A stretch of 64,000 nt of DNA from Planctomycetota bacterium. Lineage in GTDB: Bacteria > Planctomycetota > SZUA-567 > H5-PLA8. The notes under the pieces were generated by a model that worked only from the letters and a program-made list of their open reading frames with translations, was not told the DNA's origin and did not search any database. The stretch is from positions 1-64,000 of the forward strand of contig JAKLKQ010000015.1 of the NCBI GenBank assembly GCA_023150555.1. The letters are read 5' to 3'. A program made the translations under genes and the position numbers. Below are positions 44,601 to 57,163 of the stretch, one piece after another (positions within the stretch are counted from its first letter, which is position 1; the number at the start of each line of letters is the position of its first letter).

Positions 44601-44939
44601 CTCCTCTTCGACCTGGAACCGCAGCGCCGCTTCCAGGCCTTCCGCGTCGACGGCGCCGATGTCCATCAGCACCTGGCCCAGCAGCATGCCGCTGGCCTTT
44701 TGCGCTTCGAGCGCCTTCTTCAATTCGTCTTCGGAAATCAGGCCCCGTGCCAGCAGCAGGTCGCCGATGGGAACTCGGCTGGGCCCGCGGGCCACGATGG
44801 AGATGGAGCCGTCCTGAATCTCGACAAAACGCGCGCCGTCCGGCGCCTGGATGCGAAGCAACCCCGTCGAGCCGCTGCCGGACAGCTCGTGAAACACGTC
44901 GGCCAGTTTGCTGGTCGCAAGATTACCTTTAAGCCCCAT
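41667..44939 (-). CDS. DUF4388 (PATAN)-TM-PEGA-PQQ-propeller protein
   Basis: 1090 aa. The N-terminal ~150 residues match DUF4388/PATAN (MGLKGNLATSKLADVFHEL ... GTLR-like LLRIQAPDGARF), found in signalling proteins of bacteria such as planctomycetes and myxobacteria. One membrane helix lies at about 328-350. A long helical region follows, then a PEGA domain (about 690-760, with VKVTSSPAGATVTVNGE), then a PQQ-type beta-propeller to the end. The protein would have cytoplasmic PATAN and extracytoplasmic sensory or scaffold parts. Function is not known. RBS GGGGAG precedes the ATG. A good sigma-70 promoter is found upstream. It is divergent from the giant zinc-ribbon protein. Confidence 0.8.
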   Translation of the reverse strand: MGLKGNLATSKLADVFHELSGSGSTGLLRIQAPDGARFVEIQDGSISIVARGPSRVPIGDLLLARGLISEDELKKALEAQKASGMLLGQVLMDIGAVDAEGLEAALRFQVEEEIGDLFMLRSGDYDFLANANLDAKMALGGGFMRLKLDPNQLLADFAQKKGEWQKFEERIHSQDMLFHLTDAGRELLESGEGLSEEGLILLRLCGENRSVEAMVQKGCLGRLNTNLLLMELWDAGLLEPTALESYPDVATEHLAEGRMEEADRLAQYALSVETDASRKSALQKIVDGIAKKRDLASGSQAGAARVRSEVIRRPAPQLMIQTKPSVWPKVIVVLVLLIGGGGGAYWYYFMRPKEVKVTPEEDKQYNAHLVLIEEAKARRDWMEVHNNLLKQWQNADLNKRMDVLRETFQKEIETEADRLIREIETHATSNNAAELRSIFAAVEKVWVVPLVYDRKSDLGESRKRLMAILEKVVTDEANKKIEVVSAEKTAEGRLQALINLLAELSAKNDPLLKSVDIRLRKTINEMGEKRRAAQRQLAKARLCLAANDLDDAKDAFKFVTDSYPDSALAKEADAELPKINDMQTAYNGEINVARLRINTGGDNVKFGRDSLIALLEKHPDPNNARRALEAIQKAVPEAQRAGTKADEGSAQKLLEQISLIKEADAALAQKRELIAKYPFTSAAALVKATVKVTSSPAGATVTVNGEVQPTPTPCDVSVPLAGLIRLQLEKPGYAPAHLRYQYLDKDAIFARLDRLPSVPPRILVAPDAGGLAARDGWVALAKGAILTATEAAKGSDSTVANFSAEGATPIALQRPVLTPKRPDGKLDLLAATANATILRVPLPEGKVSEVGAPKAILAGPTVAGSALHAGVLTEDGLAAFDLEKGVPLFSAKTLPGGEAGSGLGLACDGKLYFAPRADGKLYAMDVLSGETKWTADLPPKPLAPPVLSADGSAVGMAGADGKVTVWDAATGQARYSKQAAASAFGLFPCGAGLGLLTSDGMIERFSPDKDTAFDALPPIGKDAPVAPVAVDAKRVAVAQANRLHLLDLEGKVVLWTAPLDVDAAPVALAADGTTIYVATANGFLWVFKAD

Positions 44940-45559
44940 CGGGCCGCGTGCTCCCCATTTGCCGCCCTGGTATCCTGCCGGATCCGTGCCCTGGATGCAC
45001 GTCGCCGAATGTCTGCGCTCTGCTATCGCCTACCGCTCGGTGTAAAGGGTAAAGTCGTGTCGCGCCCCTTGGACCGGTCGCTTCTACCGTGAAATCTGGC
45101 GCCTGTGTGATGCCCTTGGGCCCGGGGCAAACTCCCAAGGCACCTGTGATGTAACGCAACGCGTTCGATTAGAATACCGGGGGCTAATCCGGATTGTCAA
45201 GGTCGATATATGCACAATGTGCGGTAGGGCCTTGCTGGCGCCTGCTCAATCCCAAGTCCGGACGACGCAACTTTTTAAGAATCCATGCCACTGCCGACTC
45301 CGCGGTTCGTAGTACTTGGTAGAGGCCGTTTGCCTGGACCGGAGATTCATGCGTTGTCGCGCATCGCCAGCCCAAGTTGGGCTCGACGGAGGGTCCGGGT
45401 TGCGCCAGAATGGCAGTCGCCTTTGAACCGAAAATCGAGCAGGGCCTACCTGCGCCACGGGGATCTCGGACAGCCATTTTTTACCTGAGCCATCCGACTT
45501 TCCAACGCGTCTAACAAGCGGGCCTGACAGCTCATACATTCGCCGCACCTGGAGGATTC
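44940..45559. other. 620-bp divergent spacer
   Basis: It separates the DUF4388 protein (minus) from the giant zinc-ribbon protein (plus). No credible gene is present. A sigma-70 promoter facing minus is at 45171-45200; a promoter for the plus-strand gene was not found with confidence. Confidence 0.5.
45171..45200 (-). promoter_or_regulatory. Sigma-70-type promoter of the DUF4388 protein gene
   Basis: Minus-strand TTGACA (45200-45195) and TATTCT (45176-45171) are separated by 18 bp. The -35 is perfect and the -10 matches 4 of 6. Transcription would start near 45164, leaving a leader of about 225 nt. Confidence 0.6.
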
Positions 45560-48500
45560 ATGTCCAACGGTTCCGCCTCTTCCGAAATCAACTTCAACTG
45601 CTCGCACTGTGGAAAGGAATTGGTCGTGCCGGCCGCTCAAGCCGGCACCGCCTACCGATGCCCCGCGTGCCAAGGCGATTGCCAGGTACCGCCCCTGCTT
45701 CCCGATCCCAATGCGCCCACGATGAAGATGCGCCCGTCCAGCGGGCTTCGCGCAGGCGTAACCGGCAGCGGCGCGCGCCCGTCTGTCCCTGGAAGCGGTT
45801 CACGTCCGGCCGTCCCCGGCAGCGGTGCGCGTCCGTCTGTTTCGGGAAGCGGCACGCGCCGAGCAGTGCCCGGCAGCGGACAGCGGCCGGCGGTGGCCTC
45901 CGAGAGTACTTCGGCGCAAGTCCCTCCGCCCGAAGTGAAGGCGTCGCCTTCGGGCTCGGCCGCCCGGCGCGCGGTGGTGCAGCCCACCGGCGAGACCGCC
46001 ACGCCCGCCCCGACGCCCCAGATTGCACCGCAGGAGACCGTCCAGTCGCCCGAGATCTCTTCCCCCGGCAGCGGCATGCGCCCGCGCATTCCCGGCAGCG
46101 GCGCGCGGCCCGGTGTTCCGGGCAGCGGCCTGCGCGGCGGCGTGCGCGATCCCAACCGCCCCGGCTCGGGCTTCCGCCCCCGCGTAGCCGGTCAGGCCAC
46201 CGACGATCCACGCGTGCGCGGCGGCGCGGGCCGAAAGCCTTCGGGCGGCCGCACCATGATGCTGGCGGCCGCCGGCGCCTGCGCGCTGGTGATCATCGTG
46301 GCCGTCGCGATGGCGATCTCCAACAGCCAGGCGCGAGCGGAGCGCGAACAGAACATCACGCGGCTGATGGGCGAAGCCAAGGCGGCCATGGAGGCCGGCG
46401 AAATCGAGAAGGCCGTCGGGGATTCGGCGAAGGCGCAGGCGATCATCAACGCGAATCTCGCGGAACTCGAAGCCCAGAAGGTCACCGCCTGGAAGGCCGT
46501 GCAGGATGAGATCGCCTCCCGCAAGCAGCGCAGCGACGACATCGACCGCCAGATCGCCTCGGCCGGAAAGGACCTCAAGAAAACCCGCCAGGACCTGGAG
46601 CGACAGCTGACGCTTCTGCCGCCGAAGGACCCGAGCTGGGATTTCCTGAGCAATAAGATCCGGGCCGCACTGGCCGACATCGACGCGAAGGAGCGCGAGG
46701 CCCTGCGCGCCGAGTTCCAGAAGGAGCTGAAGGCGGCGGAGAAGGCCTACCTCGCCGGGAAGATCGAGGACTCCGTGAACGCCGCGGAGAAACTCGAATC
46801 GCGCATCGCGGCGCAGACCAAGGTAAAGGATGCGGCGATCACGAAGCGGACCGGCGAACTGCGCGAACTTGGCCGCGTGCACGGCGCCGTGACGCGCGCG
46901 CGCTTCTCGGCGCGGCAAGACTTCGAAGGCACCCGCAAGCAGCTCGACGCGCTGGCCAAGAGCCTTTCGCCGGACAACGCCGACCACAAGCCGATCCTGG
47001 CGTACCTCGAGGAGACGCGCAAAGCCGTCGCGGAGGAAGAGAAGCGCTTCAAGCAGTTCAGCCCGGCCGACCTGCAGGGCCTGACCGAGTTCGCGCAGAA
47101 GCTGGCCGAGCGCAACCGGGAGATCGCCATCGGCGCCGCCGAGGTGGGCGTGGGCGTGCCGTTGACTTGGCGGGGCAAGAAGGTCTACGTGACCTTGGAA
47201 GGCGAAGCGAAGGAGCAAGTTCTGGAATCCGATGGCTACCGCTTCCAGGTCGACTTCAAGGATCGCAAGAACTTCCTGATGCGCTACCCCGCCGCCGCGT
47301 TGACCATCGTGCAGCGCCTGGGCGAGGAAATGAAACAGGCCGCCGTTCCGCCCGGTCCGCCCGTCTGGAAGACGGTTCACGACGCCCCCTGGCCCGTGGC
47401 CCGGCGCACGGTCGAGGACAAGGAGCAGTGCTTCGCGCTGGGCAATGTGTACGCAGGCGCCGAAAAAACGGCCGAGGACAACGCCGAGAAAATCCTCGAC
47501 GAAGCGGTCGAGCGCCTGAACAAGGACCTCGACGGCGACGACAAGATCCCCGACGACGTCCGAAAGGTGGTGCTGAAGCTCGTCACCGGCGCGCGCAAGG
47601 ATCTCGACATGTACGACTTCCTGCCCAAGGATTTCAGCCGCCGCGCGTTGTACGACGGCTACATCGAGCAAAATGTGGAAGGCGCCGGGCAACGCCACGA
47701 GCCTGCGCTTTCCAACTACCGCAAGGCGTACGACGACTTCACGCGCCTGCGCGCCCGGTTCGACGGCACGAAGCCCGACGGCAGCAAATTCGAGCACCTG
47801 GTCAACAGCGACGGACACGTCGTCTACGTCGTCTACGACAAAGCCAAGGACGTCACCACGTTCGGCATCCGGCATCCCCTCGCCGACCAGCGTCCGCTGC
47901 TGTTCGTCGTCTGCGAGTTCGCCGGCAAGCACGAACAGCTGCCCGAGGAAGCCAAGCCTCTGGCCGTGCACATGGCCCAGCCGTCCTTCGGCTACCTCTC
48001 CACCTACCGTCCCGACGGCGACAAGTTCGAATGCGACCGCGCCGCCTGGGCCGCCGCCGTGGCCATCGGCTCACACACCGGCACCCGCCCGTACTGGGGC
48101 TCGCCGGAATGGCAGTTCCCGCCCCACGTGCTTCTGGTCGACACGCTGGGCAACCCAAAGGCCATCGCCACCGAGTTTGGGCGCGTGGATCTGCCTGACT
48201 TCCACACCATCGCCGACGCCGCCAAGCGCCGCGAGGCCCAGGACGCCTACCTGGACAAGCTCGCCAAGGTCCTCAACGCCACGGGCCTCCTGCACCTGTA
48301 CTTCCTCTACTTCCACCAGTACGTGCTCGACAGCCCGGTCGTCACCTGCCGCGGCCTTCTGGGCAGCAGCACCGCCAGCGGTGACATCCACCAGAACGTT
48401 TACGAGTCGCTCAACCGCCGCCTGGGCGGCAAGTACCTGGGCGACTGCGACGACCTGGCCGAGTTCTACATGAACGTCACGCGCCGTCAGGGCAAGCTCA

Positions 48501-50242
48501 GCTTCGTGATGGCCGTGCCCAAGCACGCCACCTGCGGCTGGGTCGAGAAGAACGGCGACACCTACCAGATGCAGTTCCTTGACACCGGACCGCCGCGCAT
48601 CTTCCGCGAAAGCAACCTGGACAAGGTCGTCGAGGCCGGTTCGCGCAGCTACGACGAAGAGGAGCGCACCATGCGCTTCGACCCGCGCAGCATGGGCTTC
48701 CTCTTCCGCTTCGCCGGCGAACCCACCCGCACGCAATACTGGCTCTCGACCCGCATGTTCGTGGACAAGGACTACGCCGAGATCATGGAGCGCGTGCAGG
48801 GCTACTGGCACTTCCACTTCTACGCCCTCGGCATCAACACTATGACGAACATGATCAACAAGGGCGACCGCGTACCCGAGAACTGCACAGAACTCAGTGG
48901 TCTGTACATGTTCGTTAAGGAGCTCGAGAAGGGTATCCACTGGACCAAAGAGGCGCTCAAACAGCTCCAGCCCGGCGAGGAGCTCACGCGCGTCAACGAG
49001 GAGATGCGCGTCGCCCGCATGTACGAGGACCTGGAGCGCGACGACGAGGCCTTCGAAGCGATGAAGTGGACCTACGAGCGGCTGCTCAAGCACCCCAGCA
49101 CTCAGGAAGAGCTGGTCGACTACATGCAGCGCTTCGCCAGCTCGCGCCTCGAGATGGCCGGCATGCTTCTCAGCCTGGACCGGCCCTGGGACGCCTGGAA
49201 GATGCTCAACTTCGACGCCAGGATCCGACTGCAGCAGCAGCGGACCCTGCCGCTCCAGCACGGCATCACCCTGACCAGCATCTACGACAAGATGCAGGAG
49301 TTGATTCGCGAGAAGGGATTCGCGCCGAACAAGGAACAAAACGACGAGATGGCGTTGCTCAAGGACGCCGTCCTCAAGCCCTTCTACGCCGTGCTCCTGT
49401 TCCGCCGCGACGACGACATCGGCGACATCCTGCGCAAGTACGGTTTCATGGGCAGCTACTACGCCACCCTGTACGGAAAGGAGAAACTGCAGGAAGAACT
49501 CCTCAAGCCCGGTCCCTTCCCCGAAAAGAACAAGAATCACATGGACCGCCGCAAGGCCACCGAGGAAGAAGATTGGTCGTGGATCCGCGTCTCGCCCTTC
49601 TCCTACGGGTTCGCCATTGGGGAATGCCTGGATCCCGAGGACCCGCCCGAAAAGTGGCGCAGGGACGACGCCGTGAAGCTCATCGAACGCATGAAAGTCG
49701 CCGCCAAGGAAGCCACGCGGTTTGGTTCCGTCTCTTCCGCCGACTCCGTGTTGCTGACCAACAGCGTCCTGCACGCCTTCCTGACCAAGAACTGGGCCGC
49801 GTTCGAGGACGTCATGAAGGACGTCCAGCGGCGAAACTTCGCCCGCGACACCGAGTCCGTTGCCGAGACCTTCGGCAGCTGTGCGCGCTACGTCACGCCG
49901 CAGGAGTTCGCAGCCCAGTACAAGGTGTTCACCAAGTACGTCGAAGCCAAGCCGCACTACTTCGCCGTTGTCTACGACGCCTACCGCGCCGAGGCCTACG
50001 ACCACGCCCGCGAGGCCGCCAAGCTGGCCGTCGCGCACTGGCCCGAAGACCAGGACATGAAACGCGAGGCCGAATTCCTCGAGACGCTCATCAAGGAACG
50101 CCTCAAGGAAAAGGCCGAGAAGGACGCGAAGAAGAAGGCCACTGAAGCCGAGAAGGAAAAGAAAGGCGGCGCCGTGCCCCCCGCACCCAAGGGCATCGTG
50201 CCGCTGAACGTCGCGCCGCCGGAACTTCGCAAGGCCGGCTGA
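45560..50242 (+). CDS. Giant zinc-ribbon/TM/transglutaminase-like protein
   Basis: 1560 aa. Residues 14-37 hold a zinc ribbon (C14, C17, C34, C37) of the kind common at the start of planctomycete proteins. Residues ~66-210 are a degenerate repeat of PGSG-x-RP units. A membrane helix lies at about 232-254, then coiled coil to ~500. A region near 960-1010 reads LGDCDDLAEFYMNV, then PKHATCGW, then QFLDTGPP, giving a possible transglutaminase-like Cys-His-Asp set (C963, H989, D1008). The rest is helical. The architecture suggests a membrane-spanning protein with cytoplasmic zinc ribbon and exported enzymatic or scaffold part. The catalytic assignment is an inference from short motifs. RBS CTGGAGG precedes the ATG. 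Confidence 0.7.
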   Translation: MSNGSASSEINFNCSHCGKELVVPAAQAGTAYRCPACQGDCQVPPLLPDPNAPTMKMRPSSGLRAGVTGSGARPSVPGSGSRPAVPGSGARPSVSGSGTRRAVPGSGQRPAVASESTSAQVPPPEVKASPSGSAARRAVVQPTGETATPAPTPQIAPQETVQSPEISSPGSGMRPRIPGSGARPGVPGSGLRGGVRDPNRPGSGFRPRVAGQATDDPRVRGGAGRKPSGGRTMMLAAAGACALVIIVAVAMAISNSQARAEREQNITRLMGEAKAAMEAGEIEKAVGDSAKAQAIINANLAELEAQKVTAWKAVQDEIASRKQRSDDIDRQIASAGKDLKKTRQDLERQLTLLPPKDPSWDFLSNKIRAALADIDAKEREALRAEFQKELKAAEKAYLAGKIEDSVNAAEKLESRIAAQTKVKDAAITKRTGELRELGRVHGAVTRARFSARQDFEGTRKQLDALAKSLSPDNADHKPILAYLEETRKAVAEEEKRFKQFSPADLQGLTEFAQKLAERNREIAIGAAEVGVGVPLTWRGKKVYVTLEGEAKEQVLESDGYRFQVDFKDRKNFLMRYPAAALTIVQRLGEEMKQAAVPPGPPVWKTVHDAPWPVARRTVEDKEQCFALGNVYAGAEKTAEDNAEKILDEAVERLNKDLDGDDKIPDDVRKVVLKLVTGARKDLDMYDFLPKDFSRRALYDGYIEQNVEGAGQRHEPALSNYRKAYDDFTRLRARFDGTKPDGSKFEHLVNSDGHVVYVVYDKAKDVTTFGIRHPLADQRPLLFVVCEFAGKHEQLPEEAKPLAVHMAQPSFGYLSTYRPDGDKFECDRAAWAAAVAIGSHTGTRPYWGSPEWQFPPHVLLVDTLGNPKAIATEFGRVDLPDFHTIADAAKRREAQDAYLDKLAKVLNATGLLHLYFLYFHQYVLDSPVVTCRGLLGSSTASGDIHQNVYESLNRRLGGKYLGDCDDLAEFYMNVTRRQGKLSFVMAVPKHATCGWVEKNGDTYQMQFLDTGPPRIFRESNLDKVVEAGSRSYDEEERTMRFDPRSMGFLFRFAGEPTRTQYWLSTRMFVDKDYAEIMERVQGYWHFHFYALGINTMTNMINKGDRVPENCTELSGLYMFVKELEKGIHWTKEALKQLQPGEELTRVNEEMRVARMYEDLERDDEAFEAMKWTYERLLKHPSTQEELVDYMQRFASSRLEMAGMLLSLDRPWDAWKMLNFDARIRLQQQRTLPLQHGITLTSIYDKMQELIREKGFAPNKEQNDEMALLKDAVLKPFYAVLLFRRDDDIGDILRKYGFMGSYYATLYGKEKLQEELLKPGPFPEKNKNHMDRRKATEEEDWSWIRVSPFSYGFAIGECLDPEDPPEKWRRDDAVKLIERMKVAAKEATRFGSVSSADSVLLTNSVLHAFLTKNWAAFEDVMKDVQRRNFARDTESVAETFGSCARYVTPQEFAAQYKVFTKYVEAKPHYFAVVYDAYRAEAYDHAREAAKLAVAHWPEDQDMKREAEFLETLIKERLKEKAEKDAKKKATEAEKEKKGGAVPPAPKGIVPLNVAPPELRKAG

Positions 50243-50257
50243 TGGCGTGCCGGACGG

Positions 50258-52246
50258 CTAGAGGTAGCGCTTCAGCCAGTCCGTGATGCGCCGCAGGCGC
50301 TCCAATCGGTTCATCGGCTTGCCGCCGCGCGAAAGCCCGTGAGACTCGCCCTCGAACTGCACCAGCTCCACCGTTCTCTTCAGGAACTTCATCGTCGTGA
50401 ACAGTTCCTGCGCCTGTCCCAGCGGACAGCGGTAGTCTTCCTCGCTGTGGATAATCAGCAACGGCGCGGTGATGCGGTGCGCGTAGAAGTTCGGACTGCG
50501 CCGGTGGTATAGCATCGGATCTTCCCACGGCATCTTCTTGAAGTACCAGCCCGGGAAATGCCCGATGTCCGACGTTCCGAACATCGTGAAACGGTTGCCC
50601 GCCTGGCGCATCGTGATGCCGGCGCGGAAGCGCTTGCTGTGCGTCAGCACCCAGGTGGTCATGAACCCGCCGTAGCTTCCGCCGACCACACCCTGCCGCT
50701 TGGCGTCGACATACGGCCTGCGCGCCACGGTCGCCGCGAAGGCCATCAGATCGCTGAAGTCGTCGGTGCCCCAGCGGTCCTGGATGCAGGCGCGGAAGCG
50801 CGAGCCGTAGCCGTCGCTGCCGCGCGGGTTGCAGAAGGCCACCACGTAGCCCTGCGCGGCCAGCAGGTGCAGTTCGTGATACAGCGAATAGCCGTACTGG
50901 CACGCCGGCCCGCCGTGAATCTGCAGCACCATCGGATACTTTTTTCCGCGCTTCATGCCCGGCGGATGCAGGATCCAGCCGTGGACCCGCGCTCGCCCAT
51001 TGCGGATCACGATCTCTTCGGGTTCGGTGAGCTTCAACGACGTTAGGACCCGCCGGTTGACATTCGTCAGCCGCTGCGCCGCGCCGCTGCCGTCCAGCCG
51101 CAAAGCGTACACCTCGCCGGCGTCCATGATCGTCGTCGCGACCACGGCCGCGCGGTTTCCGTTCGGTACCACAGACAGGCCGAGCGTGTTAACGTCCCCG
51201 GCGAACTCCTCGCGCACCGGGCCGCCCGTGCCTGCCACCGAGAAGACGCGGTAGCCGCCGCGGTCGTCCACGCCGAAGGCCAGGCGCTCCTCGGCGCCGT
51301 CGTCGTAGCGTTCCATGAGGTTCGTGAACGGGTTCGCGTTCACGTCCGCCAGCACGCCGTTGCGCAGCCAGCGGTCCAGCTTCGGCGTTAGGTCCTTCGC
51401 CGCGCCGCCCGCCGCCGGGATCCGGTACACGTGCACCGGCACGTGGACGCCTTGGCCCTTGGGCGCGAAGTGGCCCAGGAAATAGATCGTCCGCCCGTCG
51501 CGCGACCAGGCCGGCGCCGAGCACGCGCCGTAACGCCGCGTCACCTGGCGCGGGCGGCCGCCCTTCAGCGGAACGACGTGCAGGTCCGTGTTGCCCGGGT
51601 TCCAGTCGGCGTCGGGCATCCGGTTGCTGGCGAAAGCGACGCGCTTGCCGTCCGGACTGATCGCGCCGTCCGCGTCGTCGTTCTCGCCGAAGGTGATCTG
51701 CCTCGCCTTGCCGCTGTTCACCGAGACCGTCCACAGGTGCCAGCGCTCGGCGGGCAGGTAGCCGTCGCCGTCGAGCTTGTGATTCAGGCGGGTGATGTGC
51801 TTGAAGTTCGCCTGCACCTTGCGCTTCTTCGAATCCACCGGCGGCTGGATGCGGTGCCCGAACAAGATCGTTCGGCCGTCCGGCGACCAGAGCAACTGCC
51901 GAATCGGCCCGCCTTCCAGCTTCGTCAGCGCGCGCGGCGAACCGCCCCGCGCGTTCATCAGGTAGAGCTGGGTCTTATTGCCGCGCTTGGAGATGAACGC
52001 GATGCGCTTGCCGTCTGGGCTGAAGACGGGATTCGAATCGAGCACCTCGCCCTGCGTGCGCTGCCGCACCGCGCCGCCGCGCATGGGAACTTCGTACAGG
52101 TGGCTGACGTAGCGGTTCTTGCCGAATACGGCGTGCTTGACCGAGTACACGACGCGCGAACCGTCCGGCGAGAGCGTCGGCGAACCGGGCATGGCGAACC
52201 GGAAGAGGTCCTCCGCGGTCAGAAGCCGCTTTCGCTCATGCCCCAT
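50258..52246 (-). CDS. S9 prolyl-oligopeptidase-family serine peptidase
   Basis: 662 aa. The N-terminal ~400 residues form a beta-propeller (SPDGKRIAFIS, SPDGRTILFG, SPDGKRVAFAS repeats). The alpha/beta-hydrolase domain has the nucleophile S524 in GGSYGGF, D604 in SEEDYRCP and H636 in GESHGLS. No signal peptide is obvious, so it probably acts in the cytoplasm on peptides. The ATG at 52246 follows GGAGGAAGC. It overlaps the sulfatase end by 28 bp and is translated from the same operon. Confidence 0.9.
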   Translation of the reverse strand: MGHERKRLLTAEDLFRFAMPGSPTLSPDGSRVVYSVKHAVFGKNRYVSHLYEVPMRGGAVRQRTQGEVLDSNPVFSPDGKRIAFISKRGNKTQLYLMNARGGSPRALTKLEGGPIRQLLWSPDGRTILFGHRIQPPVDSKKRKVQANFKHITRLNHKLDGDGYLPAERWHLWTVSVNSGKARQITFGENDDADGAISPDGKRVAFASNRMPDADWNPGNTDLHVVPLKGGRPRQVTRRYGACSAPAWSRDGRTIYFLGHFAPKGQGVHVPVHVYRIPAAGGAAKDLTPKLDRWLRNGVLADVNANPFTNLMERYDDGAEERLAFGVDDRGGYRVFSVAGTGGPVREEFAGDVNTLGLSVVPNGNRAAVVATTIMDAGEVYALRLDGSGAAQRLTNVNRRVLTSLKLTEPEEIVIRNGRARVHGWILHPPGMKRGKKYPMVLQIHGGPACQYGYSLYHELHLLAAQGYVVAFCNPRGSDGYGSRFRACIQDRWGTDDFSDLMAFAATVARRPYVDAKRQGVVGGSYGGFMTTWVLTHSKRFRAGITMRQAGNRFTMFGTSDIGHFPGWYFKKMPWEDPMLYHRRSPNFYAHRITAPLLIIHSEEDYRCPLGQAQELFTTMKFLKRTVELVQFEGESHGLSRGGKPMNRLERLRRITDWLKRYL

Positions 52247-53697
52247 GCTTCCTCCCCTCCCTCTCCCTTGCCTTTGGCGCGGCCGCCTTCTTCGGCGTAG
52301 GCCTTCTCGATGGCCACGCGCAGCGGATGCGCTGGATGCCCGGTGTTGCGCGCCTGGACCGGCATGTTCTCCAGCCAGTGCGTCACCAGCGCCTCGCGCA
52401 GCCGTGCCTCGTCGCCGGCATAATCCGCGCGCCCGGCGCGGTTGTCGAGCTCGTCCGGATCGTTGTGCAGGTCGTAGAGTTCCGCTTCTCCCGTTGCGTA
52501 CTGCACATACTTGATGCGCCCGTCGAAGGCCATCGCGCGTCCGCTGTACTCGCAAAAGACCAGCTCGCGCCCAGGTCCGGAAGGATCGGCCAGCAGCGGC
52601 GCAATGGAACGCCCCTGCAACGTCTTGGGTTTCTCTGCGCCGGTGGCCTCGTAAAAGAGCGGCACGAGATCGAGCGTGCTGACCAGCCCCGCGCAGCGCG
52701 CGCCGGCTTTGGCCCCGGGCCCGCGCACCAGCAGCGGCACGTGCGCCATGGACTCGTAGAAGAAACTCTTGTAGCACAGCCCGTGGTCGCCCAGCGCATC
52801 GCCATGGTCGGAAGTGAATACGATCAGCGTATCGTCCAGCGTGCCGGCGCGTTCCAGCGCGGCGAGCATCTTGCCGATGCCTTCATCGATCAGCGTGATA
52901 TTCGCGAAGTAGTGCTGGCGCCAGCGGCGGTACTGCTCGGGCGTCGCATTCGTGCAGTCGATGCGGAACATCCCGTTGTTCAGATTCTTGCTCGAATGAC
53001 TGCGCTGCGCCTTGGGCTTGCCGGAAAGCTCCGCGCGGCTGCCGACGGGCTCGGGGATCGGGGCCATTTCGTACAGCTTAGCGAATTCCGGCGGCGGGTC
53101 GTACGGATCGTGCGGTCCGGGGAAGCTGACCCACGAGGCGAAGGGTTCGCGGCCGTGCTTCTCGAGCCACTCGGCGGCGCGGTCGCCGACAAACGCGTCG
53201 ATGTGCGTCTCCTTGCCGTGCGGCCATGTCGGCGCACCCAGGCTTTCGTAGTAACCCGGCAGCGTGACGGGATGCGGGCGTTCGATGCCGCGCGATCTGA
53301 GCCACTGGTAGTGGTCGTCGGGCAGGTACATGTGACGCTTGTCTTCGGCGGTGATGCGTTCGCCAAAACCCGCCGGCAGGTCCCACGGCGCGAAGTGCAT
53401 CTTGCCGATCGCCGCGGTGCGCTTGCCCGCCGCGCCCAGGGCCGCCGGCCAGGTGGGGACCGCGTCCGGAAGCCACGAGCCATTGCCCATCACGCCGCAG
53501 GCGCTGGGCCACTGCCCGCACATCAGGCTCGCTCGGCTGGGCACACAGACCGGCGAGGTGACGTAGCAGCGTTCGAAGACGGTGCCTTCGCGCGCGATGC
53601 GCTCCAGGTTCGGCGCCTTCACGAAGCCGCGCCCGTAGCACGGCAGGCTGTCGAAGCGCTGCTGGTCGGTGGTGATGAAGAGCAGGTTCCGCGCCAC
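52219..53697 (-). CDS. Type I sulfatase
   Basis: 492 aa. It opens NLLFITTDQQRFDSL with the metal-binding Asp residues and has the formylglycine signature C51-V-P-S-R55 (CVPSRAS), which needs a formylglycine-generating enzyme. Other family segments are TSDHGDALGDHG and the C-terminal subdomain. It hydrolyses sulfate esters, probably of sulfated glycans; no signal peptide is evident, which is unusual if the substrate is extracellular. The start is GTG at 53697, one base after the secA stop. Such sulfatases are abundant in planctomycetes. Confidence 0.92.
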   Translation of the reverse strand: MARNLLFITTDQQRFDSLPCYGRGFVKAPNLERIAREGTVFERCYVTSPVCVPSRASLMCGQWPSACGVMGNGSWLPDAVPTWPAALGAAGKRTAAIGKMHFAPWDLPAGFGERITAEDKRHMYLPDDHYQWLRSRGIERPHPVTLPGYYESLGAPTWPHGKETHIDAFVGDRAAEWLEKHGREPFASWVSFPGPHDPYDPPPEFAKLYEMAPIPEPVGSRAELSGKPKAQRSHSSKNLNNGMFRIDCTNATPEQYRRWRQHYFANITLIDEGIGKMLAALERAGTLDDTLIVFTSDHGDALGDHGLCYKSFFYESMAHVPLLVRGPGAKAGARCAGLVSTLDLVPLFYEATGAEKPKTLQGRSIAPLLADPSGPGRELVFCEYSGRAMAFDGRIKYVQYATGEAELYDLHNDPDELDNRAGRADYAGDEARLREALVTHWLENMPVQARNTGHPAHPLRVAIEKAYAEEGGRAKGKGEGGEEAWGMSESGF

Positions 53698-53698
53698 G

Positions 53699-57055
<3,357 letters not shown>

Positions 57056-57163
57056 GACAGGTGCTCCTGAAATCTCGCTCGCTGGCGGCCGCGGCTCCAA
57101 CGCGGAGCGGGCCGGACTACGAATCACTTTTGTTTCGCGGTCGGGGGTACGGCGAGCGTTACG

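Noticed and set aside
45755-46170. Tandem DNA repeat (minisatellite) or CRISPR-like array in the giant protein gene
   Set aside because: Units vary in sequence and length, keep the reading frame, and encode PGSG-type repeats. There are no unique spacers of equal size.
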